Origin: Acidisphaera sp. | GTDB lineage: Bacteria; Pseudomonadota; Alphaproteobacteria; Acetobacterales; Acetobacteraceae | NCBI GenBank assembly: GCA_019240635.1 | Contig: JAFAYA010000022.1 | Span: 1-32,797, forward strand | DNA length: 32,797 nt | Direction of reading: 5' to 3' | Shown: positions 7,622-14,969 of the stretch, one piece after another | Layout of the letters: each line of letters opens with the position of its first letter | Position numbering within the stretch: position 1 is the first letter of the stretch | The notes under the pieces: model-generated | What the model saw: only the letters and a program-made list of their open reading frames with translations | What the model was told of the DNA's origin: nothing | Database searches by the model: none | Translations under genes and position numbers: made by a program

Positions 7622-8142
7622 CGCGTCATCCTGCCGGCGCTCTCGCGTCCCGGCGCTGCCGGCGGGCCGGCGTAGCGCGGCCGGGCCGGGCTGGCCGCCT
7701 TGGGTCTCGCCGCCTTGGGTTCGGCAGGCTGCGCGGTCTCGCGCCGGCGGCCGAACAGTTCGAGCCGCAGCGAGACCAGTTCGAAGCCCAGCCGGGCGGC
7801 GAGGTCCTGCATCATCCGCTCGTGCTCGGCGTCCTCGAACTCGATCACCCGGCCGGTATCGACGTCGATCAGGTGGTAGTGGTGTCCGTGCTCGGTCGCC
7901 TCATAGCGGGCGCGGCCGCCGCCGAAATCGCGCCGCTCCAGGATGCCCTGCTCCTCGAGCAGCCGGACGGTTCGATAGACGGTGGCGATGGAGATGCGGG
8001 CGTCGAGCGTGGCGGCGCGGCGGTAGAGCTCCTCGACGTCCGGGTGATCGCTCGCGTCGGAGAGGACGCGGGCGATGACCCGGCGCTGGCCGGTCATCTT
8101 CAGTCCCCTCTCGACGCAAAGGCGCTCGATACGGCTTTCCAT
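7618..8142 (-). CDS. fur: Fur family transcriptional regulator
   Basis: The 174-residue protein has the Fur winged-helix domain (I-S-I-A-T-V-Y-R-T-V-R-L-L as recognition helix, residues 51-62) and a C-terminal dimerisation and metal domain. Candidate metal ligands are His85, His87, His88 and His90 in H-G-H-H-Y-H, with Glu101 and His107. The only cysteine is Cys9, so the C-X2-C pairs that hold structural zinc in many Fur proteins are missing, as in several alphaproteobacterial Fur/Mur proteins. About 40 Pro/Ala-rich residues follow the domain and are unusual. The ATG at 8142 has GGGGA upstream; further in-frame codons upstream encode non-homologous sequence. It probably senses iron, though manganese (Mur) is possible. 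The 172-base gap to mucR shows no obvious binding box. Confidence 0.9.
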   Translation of the reverse strand: MESRIERLCVERGLKMTGQRRVIARVLSDASDHPDVEELYRRAATLDARISIATVYRTVRLLEEQGILERRDFGGGRARYEATEHGHHYHLIDVDTGRVIEFEDAEHERMMQDLAARLGFELVSLRLELFGRRRETAQPAEPKAARPKAASPARPRYAGPPAAPGRESAGRMTR

Positions 8143-8314
8143 CGGATCCCCAGTCGTCCCGGCAACCCCGCGGACAGACGGCGCCCCCGTCCCGTCCGGC
8201 GCTCGGTCAGCGTCTCCGTCCCGAGTCCCGCGTTCCGGGTCGCTTCCGGCCAAACGCGCCGGCGGGCGGGAGTAGCCGATCAGGCCCGGCCTGTCGACTC
8301 CACCGGGCCGGCGC

Positions 8315-8725
8315 TTATCGGCGGCCGCGCGGCTTGGTGCCGAGGCCGATCTTCTTGGCGAGCGAGGAGCGGTGGCGGGCATAGTTCGGCGCCACCATCG
8401 GATAGTCCGAGCCCAGGCCCCAGCGGTCCCGGTACTCGTCGGGGCTCATGTTGTACGCGGTCTTCAGATGCCGCTTCAGCATCTTCAGCTTCTTGCCGTC
8501 TTCGAGGCAGACGATGTAATCGGGGAACACCGATTTCTTGGGCGGCACCGCCGGCTGCGGACGTTCCGGCCGCGTCGGCTCCCGGCCGACACCGGCGAGG
8601 GTCCGGTACACATCCTGGATCAGTGTGGGCAAGGTATCAGGCGTCACCGAGTTGTTGGATACATGCGCCGAGACGATCTGCGCGGTCAGTCCAAGAACAT
8701 CGGATCCGTGTGCTGCGTCGGGCAT
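8315..8725 (-). CDS. mucR: MucR family (Ros-type) transcriptional regulator
   Basis: The 136-residue protein is a MucR/Ros regulator, a prokaryotic zinc-finger family of alphaproteobacteria that silences AT-rich promoters and controls exopolysaccharide and cell-cycle genes. The finger region is V-C-L-E-D-G-K-K-L-K-M-L-K-R-H-L (residues 72-87), followed by S-P-D-E-Y-R and the family tail D-Y-P-M-V-A-P-N-Y-A. Likely ligands are Cys73, Asp76 (replacing the second Cys) and His86. The usual second histidine is Ala90, so the zinc site is degenerate. The N-terminal 45 residues form the oligomerisation region. ATG at 8725 follows GGAG at good spacing. A candidate promoter lies at 8756-8785. The divergent neighbour is the TusA-like gene. 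Confidence 0.92.
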   Translation of the reverse strand: MPDAAHGSDVLGLTAQIVSAHVSNNSVTPDTLPTLIQDVYRTLAGVGREPTRPERPQPAVPPKKSVFPDYIVCLEDGKKLKMLKRHLKTAYNMSPDEYRDRWGLGSDYPMVAPNYARHRSSLAKKIGLGTKPRGRR

Positions 8726-8755
8726 GAACTTTCTCCGTAAATGGAAGAATTGCGC

Positions 8756-8785
8756 CCTATATGGCATGGTCGGGCCGTTTCGCAA
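8756..8785 (-). promoter_or_regulatory. candidate sigma-70 promoter for mucR
   Basis: On the minus strand TTGCGA (8780-8785) and TATAGG (8756-8761) are 18 bases apart. Transcription would start about 25 bases before the mucR ATG. This 92-base divergent gap is richer in A and T than its surroundings, which MucR family proteins favour, so autoregulation is plausible. Confidence 0.4.
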
Positions 8786-8817
8786 CGGATAGTGTCGATT
8801 TCAACAACAGGACAAGC

Positions 8818-9060
8818 ATGACCAAGACGAAACCGGCCGATCAGCTCCTGGATATCACCGGCGAAGTCTGCCCGATGACGTTCGTGCGCACCCGGCTGGC
8901 GCTGGACCGGCTTGCGTCGGGCGAGTCGCTGCTGGTGCTGCTGCGCGGCGAGGAACCGGTGCGCAATGTGCCGCGCACGGCGGCCGAGCAGGGCCACGCC
9001 ATCCTCTCGCAGGAGACCGGCGAGGACGGCGTCACCCGCCTGCTGATCCGCAAGGGATGA
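8818..9060 (+). CDS. TusA/SirA-like sulfurtransferase family protein
   Basis: The 80-residue protein has the compact TusA fold (SirA/YeeD family): D-I-T-G-E-V-C-P at residues 12-19, a long helix F-V-R-T-R-L-A-L-D-R-L, a strand S-L-L-V-L-L, and a final strand L-L-I-R-K. TusA proteins carry a persulfide on the cysteine of a C-P-X-P motif and pass sulfur to tRNA thiolation, molybdenum-cofactor or sulfur-oxidation systems. Here Cys18 is present but the motif reads C-P-M-T, so the second proline is lost; this variant looks more like the non-tusA paralogues. The start at 8818 has CAGGA upstream; an in-frame ATG at 8761 would add 19 residues outside the fold. The last 29 bases overlap the end of rimI on the other strand. 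Confidence 0.85.
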   Translation: MTKTKPADQLLDITGEVCPMTFVRTRLALDRLASGESLLVLLRGEEPVRNVPRTAAEQGHAILSQETGEDGVTRLLIRKG

Positions 9061-9478
9061 GGCCGGCGCGCAGCACCAGCGCGTCGCCGCCGTCGGTGTA
9101 GTAGTCGCGCCGGCGGCCAACCGGCACGAAGCCCGCGGCGGCGTACAGCGCGCGCGCCGGCGTGTTGGTCTCGGCGACTTCCAGGAACATCGCGGCGGCA
9201 CCTCGCCGCGCCGCCTCCTGCATCGCCGCGCGCAGCAGGGCGGCGCCCAGGCCCGCCCGCCGCGCCGCCGGTATCACCGCGATGGTCAGCAGGTCCGACT
9301 GCTCGGCCGCGGCCTGGGCGAGCGCCATGCCGCCGGCCTCCGCCAGCAGGCCGTAGCCGCCGGGCAGCCGAAGCTGGGCGGCGAGCGAGGCCGCGTCCCA
9401 GGCCTCGGCGGGCGCGAAGGCCTCGGCGTGGACCGCCGCCAGCGCCGGGGCGTGCGCCGGGCCCACGACGCGGATCAT
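9032..9478 (-). CDS. rimI: ribosomal protein N-acetyltransferase RimI-type (GNAT)
   Basis: The 148-residue GNAT protein has the acetyl-CoA pyrophosphate loop R-R-A-G-L-G-A-A-L-L and the RimI-type C-terminal block F-L-E-V-A-E-T-N-T-P-A-R-A-L-Y-A-A-A-G-F. RimI acetylates the N-terminal alanine of ribosomal protein S18. Its ATG overlaps the tsaB stop as ATGA (9475-9478), so the two are translationally coupled. The tsaB-rimI pair is widely conserved, which strengthens the name. The 3' end overlaps the convergent TusA-like gene by 29 bases. The protein could also acetylate other N-termini. Confidence 0.88.
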   Translation of the reverse strand: MIRVVGPAHAPALAAVHAEAFAPAEAWDAASLAAQLRLPGGYGLLAEAGGMALAQAAAEQSDLLTIAVIPAARRAGLGAALLRAAMQEAARRGAAAMFLEVAETNTPARALYAAAGFVPVGRRRDYYTDGGDALVLRAGLIPCGSAGG

Positions 9479-10125
9479 TCGCGCGGAGCCGGACGCGGCG
9501 GATCGGCCGGCATACGCACCTCCGGCGGATCGACATACATCGGCTGGGCGGCGCGTGCCGGCAGCGCCCCAAGGTGCCGGCGCTCGGCCACCAGGGCGAC
9601 GTGGCGCGGCAGCGGCAGCCTGGCGTCGGTCAGCATCACGTCGCTGCCGCGCGCGGCGAGTGCCGCGGCGACCGGCGCGGCCGCGTCTCCCGCCACCGCC
9701 ACGGGACCGCTGGGCTCCGGAAGCGAGCCGGCCGCCCAGGCGCGCACCGTGCCCTCACACTCCAGGAACACGCGGCCGCGCCGGCTGTCGATGGCGACCC
9801 AGAGCGCGCGCACACCGAGATGCGGCAGCGCGTCGGCCAGCGCCTCGCCGACCGAGACGCCGATGACCGGCACACCGGCGCCGAGTGCCACGCCGTGCGC
9901 GAGCGACAGGGCGGCGCGCAGGCCGGTGAAGCCGCCCGGCCCGACCGTGACCGCGACGAGGTCGATGCGCCGGCCGGCCTCCTCCATCACCTGGCGGGCC
10001 AGCGCCGGCAGCAGCGCCGCGTGGCCGCGCGCCGCCTCCGCCTGGCGGGCGGCAAGCAGGACCCGGTCCTCCACCAGCCCCGCTGAACAGCGGGCCAGCG
10101 CGGCGTCGAGGGCGAGGATGCGCAT
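9475..10125 (-). CDS. tsaB: tRNA threonylcarbamoyladenosine biosynthesis protein TsaB
   Basis: The 216-residue protein is a TsaB (YeaZ) family member, the non-catalytic partner that dimerises with TsaD to place the t6A modification at A37 of ANN-decoding tRNAs. The N-terminus has I-L-A-L-D-A-A of the ASKHA fold, and near residue 60 lies the family hallmark V-G-P-G-G-F-T-G-L-R-A-A-L-S. The usual strand I-L-A-L-D-T has Ala for Thr. ATG at 10125 is preceded by GAGG. The gene leads a two-gene unit with rimI. The C-terminal 40 residues are Pro/Arg-rich and divergent. The 169 bases up to the HAD gene hold no other gene. Confidence 0.93.
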   Translation of the reverse strand: MRILALDAALARCSAGLVEDRVLLAARQAEAARGHAALLPALARQVMEEAGRRIDLVAVTVGPGGFTGLRAALSLAHGVALGAGVPVIGVSVGEALADALPHLGVRALWVAIDSRRGRVFLECEGTVRAWAAGSLPEPSGPVAVAGDAAAPVAAALAARGSDVMLTDARLPLPRHVALVAERRHLGALPARAAQPMYVDPPEVRMPADPPRPAPRE

Positions 10126-10294
10126 GACCTCGCCCGATATAGCGCGGGATTGCGCGGTCGCGCGCGCAACCCCGGGGCGCGGGCCGCATTCAACCGCGGT
10201 CGCCCTCGCTGGACCGGGCGGGGCGCGAATCGCCGGTCAGGACCATCGGGCCCGGCGGACGACACATGCGGACAACGTATCAGGAGCGGCCGGC

Positions 10295-10963
10295 ATGCCC
10301 GACGCGGTGATCTTCGATATCGACGGCACGCTGGTCGATTCGGTCGATCTGCACGCGCGCGCCTGGCAGGAGGCCTTCGCGGCGTTCGGCCATCGCTTCG
10401 AGTTCGCCGCCATCCGCAGCCAGATCGGCAAGGGCGGCGACCAGCTGCTGCCGGTGTTCCTGTCGCCCGCGGAGTGCCGCGAGAAGGGCAAGACGATCGA
10501 GGAATACCGCGGCGCGCTGTTCAAGCGGACCTACCTGCCGCAGGTGCGGGCCTTCCCGCAGGTGCGCGCGCTGTTCGAGCGGCTGCGCACCGACGGCATC
10601 CGGCCCGCGCTCGCCTCGTCGGCCAAGGGCGACGAGCTCGAGACCTACAAGCGGATCGCCGGCATCGAGGGCCTGGTGGACGCGCAGACCTCGTCCGACG
10701 ACGCGGAGAAATCCAAGCCGCATCCCGACATTTTTGAGGCCGCGCTGGCGCGACTGGACGGCGTGTCGCCGGATCGCGTGCTGGTCGTCGGCGATTCGCC
10801 GTACGACGCCGAGGCGGCCGGCAAGGCCGGGCTGCGCACGCTCGGACTGCTCTGCGGCGGTTTCCCGCCGGCGGCGCTGCGCGAAGCCGGCTGCATCCGC
10901 CTCTATCGCGACCCGGCGGACCTGCTCGCCAACTACGCCGGCTCGCCGCTCGCCGCCGGCTGA
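10295..10963 (+). CDS. HAD family hydrolase (phosphoglycolate phosphatase / beta-phosphoglucomutase-like)
   Basis: The 222-residue protein has all HAD motifs: F-D-I-D-G-T with nucleophile Asp8 and acid/base Asp10; Ser in L-A-S-S-A-K (motif II); the lysine of K-P-H-P-D-I-F (motif III); and V-V-G-D-S-P-Y-D-A (motif IV). The helical C1 cap between motifs I and II is of the Gph/PGM type. Members dephosphorylate small phospho-metabolites in the cytoplasm; which one cannot be told. The start at 10295 has CAGGAG about 10 bases upstream. It overlaps the convergent ampG-like gene by 31 bases at the 3' ends. Confidence 0.92.
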   Translation: MPDAVIFDIDGTLVDSVDLHARAWQEAFAAFGHRFEFAAIRSQIGKGGDQLLPVFLSPAECREKGKTIEEYRGALFKRTYLPQVRAFPQVRALFERLRTDGIRPALASSAKGDELETYKRIAGIEGLVDAQTSSDDAEKSKPHPDIFEAALARLDGVSPDRVLVVGDSPYDAEAAGKAGLRTLGLLCGGFPPAALREAGCIRLYRDPADLLANYAGSPLAAG

Positions 10964-12255
10964 GCGCGCGGCCCGACGCCCGATCGGGCCGGCGGGTAGC
11001 GGCGCAGCAGCCAGAGCATGATCAGCATCGCCGGCAGGGCGGCGGCAGTACACAGGAGATAGAATGGAATCCAGCCGACGGCCGCCGCCATGAAGCCGGA
11101 GAAGCCGCCGATCGTGCGCGAGGCGATCACGGCGAGCGAGGAGAGCAGGGCATACTGCGTCGCGGTGTAGGCGACGGCGCAGAGGCTCGAGAGATAGGCG
11201 ATGAAGGCGGCGTCGACGAGCCCCTCGGTAAACGCCTCGACCATCGAGGTCGCGAACAGCATCGGCCGCGCGCCGGCGGCGTAGGCCAGCCCGACATACA
11301 TCAGCATCGCGGCCATCTTGCCGAAGCCGGTCAGGATCAACGCCCGGCCGAGGCCGAGCCGGGCCACCAGCCAGCCCCCGGCGGTGACGCCGGCAAGCGT
11401 GGCGAGCGGCGAGATCGGCCCGTTGGCGATTGCCACCGCCGCCCGATCGAAGCCGAGCGCGCGGTAGAACGGCGGCAGCATCACCCCGGCCATCGCCTCG
11501 CCGAGATGGAACAGCACGACGAAGGCGAGGATGGGGAGCGCGCCGGGGCGGCCGAAAAACTCGCGCAGCGGCGCGATCACGGCGGCGCGGGCGCGGGCGA
11601 CCGCGCCTGGGGCGGCGGTGATCACGCGGCCGAGCGGTTCCGGGGCGATGAGGGTGACGAGCAGGCCGGTCACAGTCAGCGCCGCCATCGCCAGCAGCGA
11701 TCCGTGCCAGCCGAGCCGGCCCGCGAGCGCGATGGCGCCACCGCCGGAGATCATCAGCGCGAGCCGGTAGCCCCAGACATAGCCGGCGAGTGCGGCGCCC
11801 TGGAGGTCGCGCGGGAAAATCTCGATGCGCCAGGCGTCGACCACGATGTCCTGGCTCGCCGAGAAGAAGGCGACGGCGGCCGCGGCAGCCACCGCGGCGA
11901 GCGGCGCCGCGGCGGGCCGGCTGAGCGCCAGCAGCACGCAGCTCAGGCTGAGCGCCGGCTGAATGGCGGCCAGCCAGCCGCGCCGCCGGCCCAGCCGATG
12001 CAGCGGGCGCGGCGGACGCACCTGGTCGAGCAGTGGCGCCCAAAGGAACTTCAGGCTATAGGCGAGGCCGATATTGGCGGTCAGCCCGATCGCGCCGAGC
12101 GACAGGCCACCTTCGCTCATCCACTGCCGCAAGGTGAAGCCGGAGAGGGGGAACGGCAGGCCGCAGGCGAAGCCGTACGCGGCGATCAGCCAGATCCGGC
12201 GATCGCCGAGCGAGGCGCCGCTGACAGCGCTGCGCAAAGCCAGGCTCCGCGACAC
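10933..12255 (-). CDS. AmpG-type MFS permease (muropeptide transporter family)
   Basis: The 440-residue inner-membrane protein shows the AmpG pattern: T-L-R-Q-W-M-S-E-G-G-L-S-L-G-A-I-G-L, then L-K-F-L-W-A-P-L-L-D near residue 75, and S-A-S-Q-D-I-V-V-D-A-W-R near residue 138. AmpG proteins import GlcNAc-anhydroMurNAc-peptides for peptidoglycan recycling. About 12 membrane segments are visible. The frame opens at GTG 12255, six bases from a solo hairpin repeat, with no Shine-Dalgarno. A TTG at 12237 is preceded by CGGAG at ideal spacing and may be the true start (434 residues). The family is clear; muropeptide as substrate is inferred, since related paralogues move other cargo. Confidence 0.85.
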   Translation of the reverse strand: MSRSLALRSAVSGASLGDRRIWLIAAYGFACGLPFPLSGFTLRQWMSEGGLSLGAIGLTANIGLAYSLKFLWAPLLDQVRPPRPLHRLGRRRGWLAAIQPALSLSCVLLALSRPAAAPLAAVAAAAAVAFFSASQDIVVDAWRIEIFPRDLQGAALAGYVWGYRLALMISGGGAIALAGRLGWHGSLLAMAALTVTGLLVTLIAPEPLGRVITAAPGAVARARAAVIAPLREFFGRPGALPILAFVVLFHLGEAMAGVMLPPFYRALGFDRAAVAIANGPISPLATLAGVTAGGWLVARLGLGRALILTGFGKMAAMLMYVGLAYAAGARPMLFATSMVEAFTEGLVDAAFIAYLSSLCAVAYTATQYALLSSLAVIASRTIGGFSGFMAAAVGWIPFYLLCTAAALPAMLIMLWLLRRYPPARSGVGPRAQPAASGEPA

Positions 12256-12260
12256 GGCTA

Positions 12261-12285
12261 GGCCAGGGGAAGCGCTCCCCTGGCC
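12261..12285. repeat. solo hairpin repeat (10-bp perfect stem, 5-base loop)
   Basis: Arms GGCCAGGGGA (12261-12270) and TCCCCTGGCC (12276-12285) flank AGCGC. The arm is almost the same as the outer arm of the compound repeat in the dpp operon. Read leftwards, it ends six bases before the GTG of the ampG-like gene, and it follows the 12341-12874 gene. No T-tract follows, so it is not a typical terminator. Confidence 0.75.
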
Positions 12286-12340
12286 CGCGTGCCTCTCAGT
12301 CCCGCATCCGGCCGGGCGGCCGGGCGGTCGCCATCCGCAT

Positions 12341-12874
12341 TTACTCCTTGCCGCCGCCCGAGGCCGAGCCGCCGGTCGTCATTCCGCCGGGCATCGTGGT
12401 CCCGGAGCTCGGCGTACCTTGGGCGCTGCTGTTCCCCGTGCTCGCCGTGCTGCCCGGGCCCGTCGTCGAGCCCGTGGTCGCGTGTGCGACGTGCCGGACC
12501 GGAGTGTGGTGGACGTAGTGGTGCGCCATCCGGTGCGTCGTGGCGTGGGTCGTGGATGTCGTTCCCGCCGTACTCGTGCCCATCGGCATGCTCGTCGAGG
12601 TGCCGGTGGCCGTGCCGGTCGCTGCGGTCGACCCGGGCATGCCCGAGCCGTTCGGCATCGCCGACTCGCTCCGGTTTGGGGCAGGCGCGCCGGCTGCCGA
12701 ATTCGGGCCGCTCGGCGGGCCACCGGGGGTGCCGGTGCCGACCGGCGCCGTCGGGCTGTTCACGCCGCTGGTGCTCGATCCGCCACCGGCAGCGTAGGCG
12801 CTGGTGCCGGCAACCGAGATGATGAGGCCGAGAGCCATGACCGCATACGGTAGTGTGCGGCTCTTGTCAGACAT
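12341..12874 (-). CDS. exported Ser/Thr/Gly-rich protein with a His cluster
   Basis: The 177-residue protein is not a family I recognise. Residues 1-29 form a clear Sec signal peptide with a hydrophobic core (V-M-A-L-G-L-I-I-S-V-A-G) ending at S-A-Y-A-A. The rest is low complexity, dominated by Gly, Ser, Thr, Pro and Ala. A central histidine-rich patch (T-H-A-T-T-H-R-M-A-H-H-Y-V-H-H-T, then R-H-V-A-H) could bind a transition metal. The chain ends in G-G-G-K-E. The start at 12874 is well supported by AAGGAG at proper spacing, and the signal peptide argues that the frame is real. No partner gene is obvious. It is probably periplasmic or surface-exposed and disordered. The gap 12875-13000 before typA's stop holds no gene. 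Confidence 0.75.
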   Translation of the reverse strand: MSDKSRTLPYAVMALGLIISVAGTSAYAAGGGSSTSGVNSPTAPVGTGTPGGPPSGPNSAAGAPAPNRSESAMPNGSGMPGSTAATGTATGTSTSMPMGTSTAGTTSTTHATTHRMAHHYVHHTPVRHVAHATTGSTTGPGSTASTGNSSAQGTPSSGTTMPGGMTTGGSASGGGKE

Positions 12875-13000
12875 GAAAGTCTCCTTGCAGTCGTTGCTGG
12901 AACCAGCCGTGTCGAAGGCTGTCGTCGCCGAACCGGAAACGACCGCCCGGTAACATGGTTGCCGCGCGGCCACAGTGAAAAGATACCACCGCGTGCGCGG

Positions 13001-14839
13001 CTATGCTGCCTCGGTTTCGGCCGATTCGGCCAGACGCTGCGCGCGCTTGCGGACGTGCGGATCGAGATGGCGCTTGCGCAGCCGCACCGCGCCCGGCGTC
13101 ACCTCGACCAGCTCGTCGTCCTCGATATAGGCGATCGCCTGCTCGAGGCTCATCCGCCGGGGCGGCACCAGCAGCATGGCGTCGTCCTTGCCGGCGGCGC
13201 GGATGTTGGTGAGCTTCTTCTCGCGAATCGGGTTGACCTCGAGGTCGGTGCCGCGGCTGTGCTCTCCCAGGATCATGCCGGCGTAGACGCGCTCGCCGGG
13301 GCCGACGAACAGGCTGCCGCGCTCCTGCAGATAGAACAGCGCGTAGTGCACGGCCTGGCCGTCGGCGTTCGAGATGAGCACGCCGTTGCGCCGTCCCTCG
13401 AGCGCGCCCTTCCAGCGCGCGTAGCCGGCGAACAGCCGGTGCATGACGCCGGTTCCACGCGTGTCGGTCAGGAACTCGCCGTGATAGCCGATCAGGCCGC
13501 GGCTCGGGATCAGGAAGCGCAGGCGGAGCTTGCCGGCGCCGACCGGCCGCGCCTCCTGCATCTCGCCCTTGCGGCGGCTCAGCTTGTCCACGACCACGCC
13601 GGCATACGGCTCCTCCAGATCGACCAGAACCTCCTCGACCGGTTCTTCCCGCGCCGCGGTTTCGGGATTGCGGCGGGTGAGAACGCGCGGCCGGCCGATC
13701 GACAGCTCAAAACCCTCGCGGCGCATCGTCTCGATCAGCACGCCGAGCTGCAGCTCGCCCCGGCCGGACACTTCGAACGCCTCGGTCTCGCTGCTCTCGG
13801 CGACGCGGATCGCGACGTTGCCCTCGGCCTCGCGCAGCAGGCGGTCGCGGATCTGGCGGGAGGTGACCTTGCTGCCCTCGCGGCCGGCGAGCGGGCCGTC
13901 GTTGATGCGGAAGGTCATCGCGAGGGTGGGCGGATCGACCGGGATCGCCGGCAGCGGCGCGGCGAGTTCCGGCGCGCCGACGGTGTCCGGCACGGTCGCC
14001 TCGGCCAGCCCGGCGACGGCGATGATGTCGCCGGCCATCGCCTCCTCGACCGGCACACGCTCGAGGCCACGGAAGGAGAGCAGCTTGCTCAGCCGCCCGG
14101 TCTCCAGGGTCGAGCCGTCGGCGCGCAGCACTTTCACCGGCATGTTGAGGCGCGCCTGGCCCTGCTCGACCCGGCCGGTCAGCACGCGGCCCAGGAAATT
14201 GTCGTATTCCATGATGCTGGCGACCATCGCGAACGGGGCCGAGGCGTCCAGCGCCGGCGCCGGAACGTGGCGCAGCACGAGCTCGAACAGCGCGGCGAGG
14301 CCCTGCCGGGCGCCGGCCAGCGTGGGCTCGGCCCAGCCCTGGCGGCCGGAGGCGTAGAGCATCGGAAAGTCGAGCTGGTCGTCCTCGGCGCCGAGCGCGG
14401 CGAACAGGTCGAACACCTCGGTCGCCACCTCGTCAGGCCGGGCGTCGCCGCGATCGACCTTGTTGATGACGACGATCGGCCGCAACCCGCGCGCCAGCGC
14501 CTTGCCGACGACGAACTTCGTCTGCGGCAGCACGCCCTCGGCGGCGTCCACCAGCACGAGCGCGCCATCCACCATGTTCAGGATGCGCTCGACCTCGCCG
14601 CCGAAATCGGCGTGCCCGGGGGTGTCCACGATATTGATGCGGGTGCCCCGCCAGACCGCGCTGGTGCACTTGGCGAGGATCGTGATGCCCCGCTCGCGCT
14701 CGAGTTCGTTGCGATCGAGCGCGCGCTCCGCCACCTGCTGGTGCTCGCGGAAGGCGCCGGACTGGCGCAGCAGCTGGTCGACCAGCGTGGTCTTGCCGTG
14801 GTCGACATGGGCGATGATGGCGATGTTGCGCAGGTCCAT
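13001..14839 (-). CDS. typA: translational GTPase TypA/BipA
   Basis: The 612-residue protein is the ribosome-binding GTPase TypA/BipA, of normal family length, which aids ribosome assembly and stress adaptation. GTPase motifs are A-H-V-D-H-G-K-T-T (G1, residues 10-18), R-E-R-G-I-T-I (switch I), D-T-P-G-H-A-D-F-G (G3) and N-K-V-D-R (G4). The C-terminal half has the EF-G-like domains with [18 protein letters not shown] and S-R-G-L-I-G-Y. ATG at 14839 matches the family start, though the ribosome-binding site is weak. It sits alone between two exported low-complexity proteins read in the same direction. A terminator-like hairpin (14938-14962) separates it from the upstream gene. Confidence 0.97.
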   Translation of the reverse strand: MDLRNIAIIAHVDHGKTTLVDQLLRQSGAFREHQQVAERALDRNELERERGITILAKCTSAVWRGTRINIVDTPGHADFGGEVERILNMVDGALVLVDAAEGVLPQTKFVVGKALARGLRPIVVINKVDRGDARPDEVATEVFDLFAALGAEDDQLDFPMLYASGRQGWAEPTLAGARQGLAALFELVLRHVPAPALDASAPFAMVASIMEYDNFLGRVLTGRVEQGQARLNMPVKVLRADGSTLETGRLSKLLSFRGLERVPVEEAMAGDIIAVAGLAEATVPDTVGAPELAAPLPAIPVDPPTLAMTFRINDGPLAGREGSKVTSRQIRDRLLREAEGNVAIRVAESSETEAFEVSGRGELQLGVLIETMRREGFELSIGRPRVLTRRNPETAAREEPVEEVLVDLEEPYAGVVVDKLSRRKGEMQEARPVGAGKLRLRFLIPSRGLIGYHGEFLTDTRGTGVMHRLFAGYARWKGALEGRRNGVLISNADGQAVHYALFYLQERGSLFVGPGERVYAGMILGEHSRGTDLEVNPIREKKLTNIRAAGKDDAMLLVPPRRMSLEQAIAYIEDDELVEVTPGAVRLRKRHLDPHVRKRAQRLAESAETEAA

Positions 14840-14937
14840 TGGGTCCAGCGTGGGGGATCTGGTGCGAGCCGAGGGCGCGGCAGGCGGTGCCGCGGCGCAC
14901 ACATAGTGTCCCCGGGCCGGATCGGCGAGGCCGAAAC

Positions 14938-14962
14938 GGGCCGCCCCACTCCGGGGCGGCCC
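14938..14962 (-). terminator. terminator-like hairpin after the 14970-15593 gene
   Basis: Perfect 10-base arms GGGCCGCCCC (14938-14947) and GGGGCGGCCC (14953-14962) with a 5-base loop lie 7 bases past the stop of the upstream gene. On the minus strand the stem is followed by GTTTCGG, so the T-tract is short. Confidence 0.5.
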
Positions 14963-14969
14963 GCCGAGG

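Noticed and set aside
8143-8314. A Fur box upstream of fur.
   Set aside because: I looked for a symmetric site in this gap on both strands and found none convincing.
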